Positions 47,943 to 55,776 of a stretch of 64,000 nt of DNA are shown in pieces. This DNA comes from Agromyces mangrovi (GTDB taxonomy: Bacteria; Actinomycetota; Actinomycetes; Actinomycetales; Microbacteriaceae), in the NCBI RefSeq assembly GCF_030296695.1, contig NZ_AP027737.1:3286001-3350000 (forward strand), in the 5' to 3' direction. The notes below the pieces were generated by a model. That model saw nothing but the letters and a program-made list of their open reading frames with translations, searched no databases and was not told where the DNA came from. The position numbers were made by a program, and so were the translations under genes. The first letter of the stretch is position 1. Each line of letters opens with the position of its first letter.

Positions 47943-49754
47943 GTGAACGGTGAACTGCTGCTCGTGCTCGCGCTGCTCGCCGCCGCGATCGCGCTGTTCG
48001 CCATCGGGCGCCCCCGCATGGACGTGGTCGCGGTGCTCGTGGTGGTCGCGCTGCCGCTCACGGGCGTGCTGACCGTTCCGGAGACCCTCGCCGGGTTCGC
48101 CGACCCGAACGTCATCCTCATCGCGGCGCTGTTCGTCGTGGGCGAGGGGCTCTCGCGCACGGGCGTCACGTACCGCCTGGGGGACTGGCTCGCCGACCGG
48201 GCGGGTGCGAGCGCGACCCGGCTGATCGTGCTGCTCATGCTCTCGGTGGCGCTGCTCGGCGCGGTCATGAGCTCGACCGGCGTGGTGGCGATCTTCATCC
48301 CGGTCGTGCTGAGCATCGCGGCGCGCACCGGCATGTCGCCGCGCCAGCTGATGATGCCGTTGAGCTTCGCCGGGCTCATCTCCGGCATGCTCACGCTCAT
48401 CGCCACCGCGCCGAACCTGGTGGTCGACGCCGAGCTGCAGCGCCACGGCAACGAGGGCTTCGACTTCTTCAGCGTCACGCCGTTCGGCCTCGTCGTCCTC
48501 GCCCTCGGCATCGGCTACATGCTGTTCGCGCAACGGATGCTCGGCGACGGCGGGGCGGGTGTCGCGACCGCCTCCCGCCGCACGTTCCGCACGCTCGTCG
48601 GCGACTACGGGGTCGACCGGCGCACCGGGCGCTATCTCGTCGGGTCGGGTTCGCCGCTCGTCGGCGTGCCGCTGTCGGGAATCGTGTTCGACGACGCGCC
48701 GAGCTCCGTGCTCGCCCTCGAACGACGTCGGTTCCTCCGCGGCACGAGCCTCGCCACGTCGGGCGACGCGACGGTGGCGCGCGGCGACACCCTCGTGCTC
48801 GACATCGCGCCGGGCGCGACCGAGCTGGCGCGGCTGCACCTCGAGGAGGTCGACCTGCCCGGCGACTTCTTCGAGTCGTACTCGCGACAGGTCGGCATGG
48901 CGGAGGTGATGGTCGCACCCGATTCCGCCGCCGTCGGCCGCAGCGTCCGCGACCTGCGCTTCCGCACCGAGCACGACCTCACGGTGCTCGGCGTGCGCCA
49001 CGCGGGGCACGCCGCCGACAGCGGCTTCGGCGACCAGCGCCTCCGGGCCGGCGACACGCTGCTCGTGACCGGAGGGTGGGACGCCGTGCACCGCCTGCAG
49101 GAGGCGAAGCGCGACTACCTCGCGCTCGACCTGCCGGCGGAGGTCGACGAGGTCGCCCCGGCCGCCGATCGCGCCCCGTTCGCGCTGGCGAGCGTCGGCG
49201 TCATGGTGCTGCTCATGGTCACGGGGGTGGTGCCGAACGTCATCGCCGGGCTGATCGGCGCCCTGCTCATGGGCTTGTCGGGGGCGATCACCATGCCCGC
49301 CGCGTACCGGGCGATCCACTGGCCGACGCTGCTGCTCATCGCGGGCATGCTGCCCTTCGCGCAGGCGCTCGAGGTGACCGGCGGCATCGACCTCGCGGCC
49401 GACGCGCTGCTGTCGGCGTTCGGCGACGCGGGGCCGCGCGTGCTGCTCATGGCGCTGTTCGCGACGACGGCCGTCATCGGACTGTTCGTGTCGAACACCG
49501 CGACCGCCGTGCTCATGGCTCCGATCGCGATCACGACCGCCGAGCACCTCGGCGTCTCGCCGTACCCGTTCGCCATGATCGTGATCCTGGCGGCGTCGTC
49601 GGCCTTCATGACGCCGGTGTCGTCGCCGGTGAACACGCTGGTGGTCGAACCCGGGCGGTACCGGTTCGGCGACTTCGTGCGCGTCGGCGTGCCGTTCACC
49701 GCGATCGTGCTGGTCGTGAGCGTCTTCCTCGTGCCGATCCTGCTGCCGTACTGA
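47943..49754 (+). CDS. SLC13/DASS-type transporter with two TrkA-C domains
   Basis: 603 residues. Eleven or so membrane segments are split by two RCK_C/TrkA-C regulatory domains (~205-290 and ~300-375; RAGDTLLVTGGWDAV closes the second). Both membrane halves carry the re-entrant SSTG/SNTA motifs typical of SLC13 and CitT-like carriers (MSSTGVVAIF and VSNTATAVLMAPI). Probably a sodium-coupled anion (sulfate, dicarboxylate) transporter; the substrate is open. GTG 47943 is chosen because GGGGGAG ends 8 nt before it. Confidence 0.87.
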   Translation: MNGELLLVLALLAAAIALFAIGRPRMDVVAVLVVVALPLTGVLTVPETLAGFADPNVILIAALFVVGEGLSRTGVTYRLGDWLADRAGASATRLIVLLMLSVALLGAVMSSTGVVAIFIPVVLSIAARTGMSPRQLMMPLSFAGLISGMLTLIATAPNLVVDAELQRHGNEGFDFFSVTPFGLVVLALGIGYMLFAQRMLGDGGAGVATASRRTFRTLVGDYGVDRRTGRYLVGSGSPLVGVPLSGIVFDDAPSSVLALERRRFLRGTSLATSGDATVARGDTLVLDIAPGATELARLHLEEVDLPGDFFESYSRQVGMAEVMVAPDSAAVGRSVRDLRFRTEHDLTVLGVRHAGHAADSGFGDQRLRAGDTLLVTGGWDAVHRLQEAKRDYLALDLPAEVDEVAPAADRAPFALASVGVMVLLMVTGVVPNVIAGLIGALLMGLSGAITMPAAYRAIHWPTLLLIAGMLPFAQALEVTGGIDLAADALLSAFGDAGPRVLLMALFATTAVIGLFVSNTATAVLMAPIAITTAEHLGVSPYPFAMIVILAASSAFMTPVSSPVNTLVVEPGRYRFGDFVRVGVPFTAIVLVVSVFLVPILLPY

Positions 49755-49843
49755 GCGCGTGTCCCCGCCGCGCGGAGGGTGTGCGCGCGTGGTGTAGGTT
49801 CGGTTCTCGTCGCGTACGGATGAGGCACCTGGGGGCGGAGGCG

Positions 49844-50578
49844 ATGGTCGATGAGGGCGCGACGGATGCCCCCGAGGTCGACCCCCGTGCCCGGGCCCGC
49901 GTCGTGCGCGACGGCCTCGCCGTAGGGCTCGCGACGGCCGCCTACGGCATCTCGTTCGGTGCGCTGGCGGTGGCCGCGGGGCTCGACGTCTGGCAGGCGT
50001 GCGTGCTCAGCCTCGTCATGTTCACGGGCGGGTCGCAGTTCGCGCTCGTCGGCGTGATCGCGGCGGGCGGGGCCGCCGCGGGACCGGCGGCGATCGCGAG
50101 TTCGGTGATGCTCGGGCTCCGCAACGTGGTCTACGGCATGCGCATGGCGCCCATCGTGCAGCCGACGGGGTGGAAGCGCGTCGTCGCGCCGTGGTGGACC
50201 ATCGACGAGTCGGTCGCCGTGGCCCTCGCGCAGCGCGTGCCGTCGCTGCAGCGCGTCGGATTCTGGGCCACCGGGGCGGCGATCTACGTGGGGTGGAACC
50301 TCACGACGCTCCTCGGCGCGCTCATCGGCGACGCGCTCGGCGACACGTCGGCCTGGGGGTTGGACGCGGCCGCGGCCGCCGCCTTCCTGGGGTTGCTCTG
50401 GCCGCGACTGAAGTCGGTGCAGGCGGGCGCCGTCGCGGCCGCGGCGGCCGTCGTCGCCGCGCTGACGACGCCCGTGCTCGCGCCGGGCCTGCCGGTGCTC
50501 GTCGCGGCCGTGGTCGCGGTCGTCGTCGGCTGGTGGAACCTGTTCGGTCGCCGCCGTGTGCCGGAGGTGCCCGCATGA
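49844..50578 (+). CDS. azlC: AzlC-family branched-chain amino acid exporter, large subunit
   Basis: Large subunit of an AzlCD (BrnFE-like) exporter for branched-chain amino acids and methionine. 244 residues, with the N-terminal GISFGALAVAAGL and MFTGGSQFALVGV blocks and about seven membrane segments. ATG 49844 lies behind GGAGG; an ATG at 49820 in the same frame is possible. The azlD gene overlaps the stop by 4 bp. Confidence 0.88.
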   Translation: MVDEGATDAPEVDPRARARVVRDGLAVGLATAAYGISFGALAVAAGLDVWQACVLSLVMFTGGSQFALVGVIAAGGAAAGPAAIASSVMLGLRNVVYGMRMAPIVQPTGWKRVVAPWWTIDESVAVALAQRVPSLQRVGFWATGAAIYVGWNLTTLLGALIGDALGDTSAWGLDAAAAAAFLGLLWPRLKSVQAGAVAAAAAVVAALTTPVLAPGLPVLVAAVVAVVVGWWNLFGRRRVPEVPA

Positions 50579-50880
50579 CGCTGTGGCACACGGTGCTGAT
50601 CGCCTCGGTCGCCTGCGCAGCGCTCAAGTTCGCCGGCTACCTCGTGCCCGCGGGGTTCCTCGAGCGCGAGCGCCCCGCACGCATTGCCGACCTCCTCACG
50701 ATCGCGCTGCTCGCCGCGCTCATCGCCGTGCAGACGCTCGGCGCCGGGCAGGCGCTCGTGGTCGACGCGCGCATCCCCGCGCTCATCGTGGCCGCCGCGC
50801 TCTACGCGGTGCGGGTGCCGTTCGTGCTCGTGGTCGCGGCGGCCGCGGCGGTGGCAGCGGGCATCCGCGCCGTCACCTGA
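50575..50880 (+). CDS. azlD: AzlD-family branched-chain amino acid exporter, small subunit
   Basis: 101 residues with four hydrophobic segments and the AzlD pattern FAGYLVPAGFLE. It completes the two-component exporter with azlC. ATG 50575 overlaps the azlC stop. No Lrp-type regulator gene is next to the pair. Confidence 0.87.
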   Translation: MTLWHTVLIASVACAALKFAGYLVPAGFLERERPARIADLLTIALLAALIAVQTLGAGQALVVDARIPALIVAAALYAVRVPFVLVVAAAAAVAAGIRAVT

Positions 50881-50893
50881 GCGAGGGACGCGA

Positions 50894-51460
50894 TCAGGCG
50901 TCGAGGTCGTCGACCCCGGGCATCCAGCTCACGCCCGGTACGCCCCAGCCGGCCTTGCGGGTCAGCTTCGCGACCGTCTTGCGGTCGCCGTCGCCGAGCC
51001 GGTCGACGTAGAGCACGCCGTCGAGGTGGTCGTACTCGTGCTGGAAGATGCGCGCGAGCCACCCCTCGGCCTCGATCTCGTACTGCTCGCCGTCGAGATC
51101 GGTCGCGCGCAGCAGCGCCCGCTCCGCCCGGCGGAGCGGGAACCGCTCGCCCGGGAACGACAGGCACCCCTCCGACTCGGTGGCCTCGTCCGGGTCGCCG
51201 GGGATCGGCGGACTGATCCAGAGCTCGGGGTTGATCGCCACCCCGCGCCACTCGCGATCCTCCTCGTCGGTCCAGCCGAACGTGAACAGCCGCAGCGGCA
51301 CGCCGACCTGGGGGCCCGCGAGGCCGACGCCGGGGGCGGCGTCCATGGTCTCGAACATGTCCCGCACCAGCATCCGCAACTCGTCGTCGATGACCTCGAC
51401 CGGGTCGGCGGGGGCGTGGAGCACGGGGTCGCCCGTGATGCGGATGGGGAGGACGGCCAT
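50894..51460 (-). CDS. def: Peptide deformylase
   Basis: Removes the N-formyl group from nascent proteins. 188 residues with all three motifs: GVGLAGPQVG, EGCLSFPG (metal Cys) and HEYDH (metal His pair and catalytic Glu; QHEYDHLDGVLY). Convergent with azlD, 13 nt between stops. A TATCCT box lies 6 nt before the ATG. Confidence 0.96.
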   Translation of the reverse strand: MAVLPIRITGDPVLHAPADPVEVIDDELRMLVRDMFETMDAAPGVGLAGPQVGVPLRLFTFGWTDEEDREWRGVAINPELWISPPIPGDPDEATESEGCLSFPGERFPLRRAERALLRATDLDGEQYEIEAEGWLARIFQHEYDHLDGVLYVDRLGDGDRKTVAKLTRKAGWGVPGVSWMPGVDDLDA

Positions 51461-51466
51461 GGCTCA

Positions 51467-51472
51467 AGGATA
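51467..51472 (-). promoter_or_regulatory. -10 box of def (leaderless)
   Basis: TATCCT on the minus strand, 6 nt before ATG 51460. Confidence 0.4.
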
Positions 51473-51489
51473 TCGACGCCCGCGGAGGG

Positions 51490-51495
51490 TAGGGT
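51490..51495 (+). promoter_or_regulatory. -10 box of the DMT-type gene (leaderless)
   Basis: TAGGGT, 6 nt before GTG 51502. It lies only 17 bp from the def box on the opposite strand, so the two divergent promoters share one control region. Confidence 0.4.
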
Positions 51496-51501
51496 CGGAG
51501 C

Positions 51502-52419
51502 GTGGATCCGGACCTCTCCGAGCTGACCGAGCAGATCGCGCTCGATCCGACCCAGTTCATCGGCATCCCGCTCGCGCTCATCGGCGCGGTGTTCCTGTCG
51601 CTCGGCGCGCAGTTCCAGCACCGCGGCGTCGCGAAGGTCGAGAAGAACACCGTCACGTCGGTGGGCAAGGGGCTGAACGGCCGCCAACTCGCGCTGCTGC
51701 TCGCCCGGCCCTCGTGGGTGCTCGGCACCGTCATGCTCGGGCTCGCGATCGTCTTCCAGCTCTCGAGCCTCTACTTCGCACCGCTGATCGTGGTGCAGCC
51801 GCTCGGGGCGATCGCCCTCGTGATCACGGCGATCCTCAACTCCCGGGTCGCGCACGTGAAGCTCAACCGCCGCTCCATCATCGCGATCTCGATGTGCGTC
51901 GGCGGCGTGTTCCTGTTCGTCGGCGTCGCGGCGTTCACCGCCGTCGACACGCGCGTGACCGATCAGGACCTCTACACGATCCTCATCATCCTCGCGGTGA
52001 CGCTCGTGCTGCTCGGCACCGCGTTCGCCTTCCTCCGGCACCGCATGCGCGCCATCTTCTACGTGCTCGGCGCCGGGTTCCTCTACGGGTTCGTCGCCAC
52101 CCTCGCGAAGGTCATCCTGGGGCGCATCGAGCAGGAGGAGTTCGACTGGCTCACGCTGCTCTGCGTCGTCGCGCTGCTCGCGGCGACCGCGCTCGGGGCG
52201 TACTTCGTGCAGAACGCCTACGCGACCGGGCCGCCCGACCTCGTGATCGCGGGCCTCACCGTCGTCGACCCGATGGTCGCGGTCGGCATCGGCATCGTCG
52301 TGCTGGGGGAGGCGTCGCAGGCGCCGCCGTGGGCGAGCGTGGTGTTCGTCATCACGGGCGTCGTGGCCGTCTGGGGCGTGTTCGAGCTCGCCCGGCACCA
52401 CCCGCAGACACGGCCCTGA
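51502..52419 (+). CDS. DMT-superfamily (EamA/NIPA-like) membrane protein
   Basis: 305 residues with nine or ten hydrophobic segments in two repeated halves. VVQPLGAIALVITAILNSR and VVDPMVAVGIGIVVLGEA are the paired segments seen in DMT/NIPA-like transporters. The N-terminal 20 residues are acidic and cytoplasmic. The substrate is unknown; magnesium in NIPA relatives, metabolites in EamA ones. A GT4 glycosyltransferase follows after 150 nt with its own start signals. Confidence 0.8.
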   Translation: MDPDLSELTEQIALDPTQFIGIPLALIGAVFLSLGAQFQHRGVAKVEKNTVTSVGKGLNGRQLALLLARPSWVLGTVMLGLAIVFQLSSLYFAPLIVVQPLGAIALVITAILNSRVAHVKLNRRSIIAISMCVGGVFLFVGVAAFTAVDTRVTDQDLYTILIILAVTLVLLGTAFAFLRHRMRAIFYVLGAGFLYGFVATLAKVILGRIEQEEFDWLTLLCVVALLAATALGAYFVQNAYATGPPDLVIAGLTVVDPMVAVGIGIVVLGEASQAPPWASVVFVITGVVAVWGVFELARHHPQTRP

Positions 52420-52567
52420 CGGGCGTCGCGAGCGACATGCGAACAGGTCCGAAGCAGGGGCGCCGGGTTAGGCTAGGGTGCTGATCACGCGGCCGACCAT
52501 CCCGAATCCGCGCTGAACCGGGCGTTTCGCTTTCCCCACGACGTTGACCGAACAGGACCACCACCAC

Positions 52568-53821
52568 GTGTCTGACACCCCCGCCGCGCATGCCGACGTG
52601 ACCTCCGGGGCGGAGACCGACCGGCCCCTGCGCGTCCTGATCGGGGCCGACACCTTCGCACCCGACGTGAACGGTGCCGCCCGGTTCGCCGAGCGGCTCG
52701 CCGCCGGGCTCGTGGAGCGCGGCCACGAGGTGCACGTCGTCGCCCCCTCGCCGAGCCGACGGAGCGGCACGTGGACCGAGGTGCACGAGGGGCAGGAGCT
52801 CATCGCGCACCGCCTGCACAGCTGGCGCTGGTACCCGCACGACTGGCTGCGCTTCGCGCTGCCCTGGCGCATCCGCCAGAACGCGGCCCGCATCCTCGAC
52901 GAGGTGCAGCCCGACGTGGTGCACTTCCAGTCGCACATCGTCGTCGGGCGCGGCCTCGCGATCGAGGCGCAGGCCCGGGGCATCCGCATCATCGGCACGA
53001 ACCACTTCATGCCCGAGAACATGCTCGAGTTCACGCTGATCCCGAAGGCGTGGCAGGAATGGGCGGTCGGGCTGGCCTGGAAGGCCGCGCGGCGCACGTT
53101 CGGTCGCGCCGAGGCCGTGACCACGCCGACCCGGCGCGCGGCCGAGTTCCTCGAGAAGTACACCGGCCTCGAGGGCGTGCGCGCCATCTCGTGCGGCGTC
53201 GACGCCGGCCGGTACTCGCCCAACTGGGAGCCGCGCACCGAGAACCGCATCGTCTTCGTCGGCCGGGTCACGGGCGAGAAGCAGATCGACGTGCTGCTGC
53301 GCGCAGCGACGCTGCTGCCGCCCGAGCTCGACGCGCAGATCGAGATCGTCGGCGGCGGCGACCAGAAGCGCAACCTCGAGCACCTCGCGGTCGAGCTCGG
53401 CATCGCCGATCGGGTGACCTTCACCGGCTACGTGACCGACGAGCAGCTGCGCGACGTCTACCACCGGGCATCCGTGCTCGCCATGCCCTCGATCGCCGAG
53501 CTGCAGTCGATCGTGACGATGGAGTCGATGGCGTCCGCGCTGCCCGTCGTCGCCGCGAACGCGATGGCCCTGCCGCACCTCGTGCACGACGGCGAGAACG
53601 GCTACCTGTTCGAGCCGGGCAGCCCGGAGGACCTCGCCGCGAAGCTCCGCATGGTGCTCGAGGCCGACCCCGAGCGCTACGCCGAGTTCAAGCGCGAGTC
53701 GCTGCGGCTCATCGCCGCGCACGACATCCAGCGCACGCTGACGACGTTCGAGAGCCTGTATCGTGGTGAGCCGGTGACCGACCCGGTCACCGACGGTGCG
53801 TCGGTGGCTCATCCCGAGTGA
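52568..53821 (+). CDS. GT4-family glycosyltransferase
   Basis: 417 residues, GT-B fold. The N-terminal acceptor domain starts LRVLIGADTFAPDVNGAARF. The C-terminal domain has FVGRVTGEKQID and the donor-binding AELQSIVTMESMASALPVV (the E-x7-E type motif). Resembles actinobacterial mannosyl/glucosyltransferases acting on lipid or wall acceptors. GTG 52568 is preferred; a TTG at 52544 has no ribosome site. The gene ends 10 nt before a tRNA gene. Confidence 0.85.
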   Translation: MSDTPAAHADVTSGAETDRPLRVLIGADTFAPDVNGAARFAERLAAGLVERGHEVHVVAPSPSRRSGTWTEVHEGQELIAHRLHSWRWYPHDWLRFALPWRIRQNAARILDEVQPDVVHFQSHIVVGRGLAIEAQARGIRIIGTNHFMPENMLEFTLIPKAWQEWAVGLAWKAARRTFGRAEAVTTPTRRAAEFLEKYTGLEGVRAISCGVDAGRYSPNWEPRTENRIVFVGRVTGEKQIDVLLRAATLLPPELDAQIEIVGGGDQKRNLEHLAVELGIADRVTFTGYVTDEQLRDVYHRASVLAMPSIAELQSIVTMESMASALPVVAANAMALPHLVHDGENGYLFEPGSPEDLAAKLRMVLEADPERYAEFKRESLRLIAAHDIQRTLTTFESLYRGEPVTDPVTDGASVAHPE

Positions 53822-53831
53822 CCGAGCGCGC

Positions 53832-53905
53832 GGGGCGGTAGCTCAGCCGGTTAGAGCAGTGGACTCATAATCCATCGGTCACGGGTTCAAGTCCCGTCCG
53901 CCCTA
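53832..53905 (+). tRNA. tRNA with CAT anticodon (elongator Met, or Ile2 read after lysidine modification)
   Basis: Acceptor GGGGCGG pairs with CCGCCCT (first pair G-U); A9, GCTC D stem; anticodon loop CTCATAA with CAT at 53866-53868; T arm ACGGG-TTCAAGT-CCCGT; discriminator A. CCA is not encoded. It is not initiator-like (no GGG/CCC anticodon stem). The GAGCAG...ACTCATAATC...GGTC pattern is closer to tRNA-Ile2 than to elongator tRNA-Met, so the amino acid is left open. Confidence 0.9.
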
Positions 53906-53910
53906 CGGCC

Positions 53911-54780
53911 TCAGCCCAGCACGTCGTCGAGCGTCGGGTGCAGGTGCCGGGTAACGAGCACGGATGCCGCGTGCCGGGCGCCTTCCTCGAGCGCAGCGTC
54001 GACCCGGGCGCCGTCGAGCACCGCGTGCAGCGCGCCCGACATGAACGCGTCTCCCGCGCCGTTCGCGTCGACCACGTCGACCGGCACGGCATCGACGCGG
54101 TGCTCGCGCAGCGTCGTGCCCTCGGACGAGACCGCGATCGCACCCTCGGCGCCGAGCGTGCAGACCGCCAGGCGCGCGCCGTCGGCGACCACCCGCCGCA
54201 GGAACGGCATGGGCGCGCCGATGCGATCGGCGTTCAGGAACACGGCGTCCGCGGCCTCGAGGAACGGGCGGTGGAATTCGCTCGCCCCGTCGTAGTCGTG
54301 CAGGTCGGTCCAGATCGGGCGCCCGGTCGCGCGGGCCGCGGGGATGAGGCGTCGTGAGCGCTCCGACAGGTCGAGCACGATGACCGAGGCATCCGCCATC
54401 GCCGCCACGAGCCGGTGATCCTCGGACGACGGGTGATCGTCGGGCGTGGAGAGGTAGATCGAGACCCGCTCGCCCGCGGGGGTCATCAGGTTCAGGTGGC
54501 GTTCGGTCCGCACGCCGTCGACGACGTCGAGGTCGAGCCCGGGCACGCGCGTGAGCACGTCCCGGAGGTGCGCCCCGTCGGCATCACCCGCGAGCAGGGT
54601 GAACAGGGAGACCGGGCGGCCGAGCGCCGCGAGGCCGAGCGCCTTGCCGGCCGACGTGCCGCCGACCGTCTCGTGGTCGCCGAGCGCGAACTGCATGTGC
54701 GGCACCGGCTCGGGCAGGTGGCCGACCTCCACGATCCGGTTCCACGACACCGGCCCCGAGACGACCACCCTGCTCACCAC
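53911..54780 (-). CDS. PfkB-family carbohydrate/nucleoside kinase
   Basis: 289 residues of the ribokinase (PfkB) family: the N-terminal Gly pair in VGGTSAGKALGLAALG and the anion-hole/catalytic motif DANGAGDAFMSG near the C-terminus. The sugar substrate is unknown. Start GTG 54780 has AGGAG 7 nt upstream; the next codon is also GTG. The 3' end is 6 nt from the tRNA on the other strand. Confidence 0.85.
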   Translation of the reverse strand: MVSRVVVSGPVSWNRIVEVGHLPEPVPHMQFALGDHETVGGTSAGKALGLAALGRPVSLFTLLAGDADGAHLRDVLTRVPGLDLDVVDGVRTERHLNLMTPAGERVSIYLSTPDDHPSSEDHRLVAAMADASVIVLDLSERSRRLIPAARATGRPIWTDLHDYDGASEFHRPFLEAADAVFLNADRIGAPMPFLRRVVADGARLAVCTLGAEGAIAVSSEGTTLREHRVDAVPVDVVDANGAGDAFMSGALHAVLDGARVDAALEEGARHAASVLVTRHLHPTLDDVLG

Positions 54781-55084
54781 GTGCGTACTCCTGTCCGGCC
54801 GCGCGATCGACGCAGCATCCGCTCGATTCTGCCAGTGCTGCCCCTGTGCTGAACTGAGCAATGCTCGCGTACGATCGAGCTCGACCCGACCAGGACGTGG
54901 GGCCGTGGCTCGGGTGCTCCCTCCGACCCGAACGCCGCGGTAGACCGGCCGGTCGCGGAGAGGAACGATGGCGATGGTGCGCGGGGCACACCTGATGGCT
55001 GTCGAGTGACCAACTCAACCCTGCGTCGGCACCAGGTCCGATCCGGGCGCCGGCGCCTCGTCTCCCTCGCATCAGGAGTGTCCC
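54781..55084. other. Non-coding gap between pfkB-type and M23-type genes
   Basis: 304 bases. It holds the kinase ribosome site, a short dyad GAGCA-A-TGCTC (54856-54866) near the kinase promoter, and a 13-codon frame ATG 54968 to TGA 55009 (MAMVRGAHLMAVE) with GAGAGG before it. The start region of that mini-frame resembles that of the 55777 gene. An AGGAG site serves the M23 gene. No RNA gene or long repeat is visible. Confidence 0.5.
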
Positions 55085-55666
55085 ATGGGTGCGCTCACCG
55101 ACTTCTACCGGAACCCGACCCTCTCGGACGGCTTCGGATCCACGCTCCCGCCCCGTACCAACCCGCATCGGGGCCTGGACTTCCCGCATGCGCTTGGCAC
55201 CCCCGTGCCGGCCTACTCGCCGGGCGTGGTCGTCACGTCGCAGGAGCACCCGGTACTCGGCGTGATCGTCCAGGTGAAGGGCAGGAACGGACGCTTCGTC
55301 GGCTACCGCCATCTCCGTCGCTCCGCGCCACGATTGGACGTGGGCGCGCGCGTCCGGGCCGGCACGATCATCGGGCAGGTCTCCGACACGGGGTCGGCAG
55401 CGCACCCGTTCCATCACTGCACGACCAACAGTTCCAACGCTCGCGGCGTCTTCGGGGAGTTGGGGGTCGAGGATCCCTGGCCGTTCATCCAGCGCACGAT
55501 CCGCGGTGTCGGGTACACCGGCCCGGTCGACGGCAGGCCGGGGCCCGAGACGTGCCGCCTGGTGCAGGTCTACGCGCGGAAGTTCGGCGACTACACCGGC
55601 GCGATCGACCGCAAGCTCGGTCCGAACGGCTGGGCGGGCTTCGCAAAGGGACTCGAACGCTCGTAG
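55085..55666 (+). CDS. M23-like peptidase with peptidoglycan-binding repeats (phage-lysin-like)
   Basis: 193 residues. Residues ~10-130 look like an M23 (LytM) domain: HRGLDF (H28, D32), the YRHL segment (H76) and HPFHHCTTNSSNARG, where the usual HxH metal/catalytic pair is altered. Residues ~140-193 hold two short YTG-(P/A)-(V/I)-D-G-like repeats seen in the peptidoglycan-binding end of actinophage endolysins. There is no signal peptide or membrane helix, so it is not exported by the Sec route; no holin gene is next to it. AGGAG precedes the ATG. Confidence 0.7.
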   Translation: MGALTDFYRNPTLSDGFGSTLPPRTNPHRGLDFPHALGTPVPAYSPGVVVTSQEHPVLGVIVQVKGRNGRFVGYRHLRRSAPRLDVGARVRAGTIIGQVSDTGSAAHPFHHCTTNSSNARGVFGELGVEDPWPFIQRTIRGVGYTGPVDGRPGPETCRLVQVYARKFGDYTGAIDRKLGPNGWAGFAKGLERS

Positions 55667-55776
55667 ACGGCGGATCGCATCCAGCGGGCGGGGAGCGATT
55701 CAGGGCGCGCACCGAGCCGCCCGTCGATCCACGGTCCTAGGCTCCGGCCAGGCCCGATCGCGAGAGAGGGAACATC

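Noticed and set aside
54856..54866. GAGCA-A-TGCTC as a sugar-kinase operator
   Set aside because: Five-base arms are expected by chance in this sequence, and no regulator gene adjoins it.
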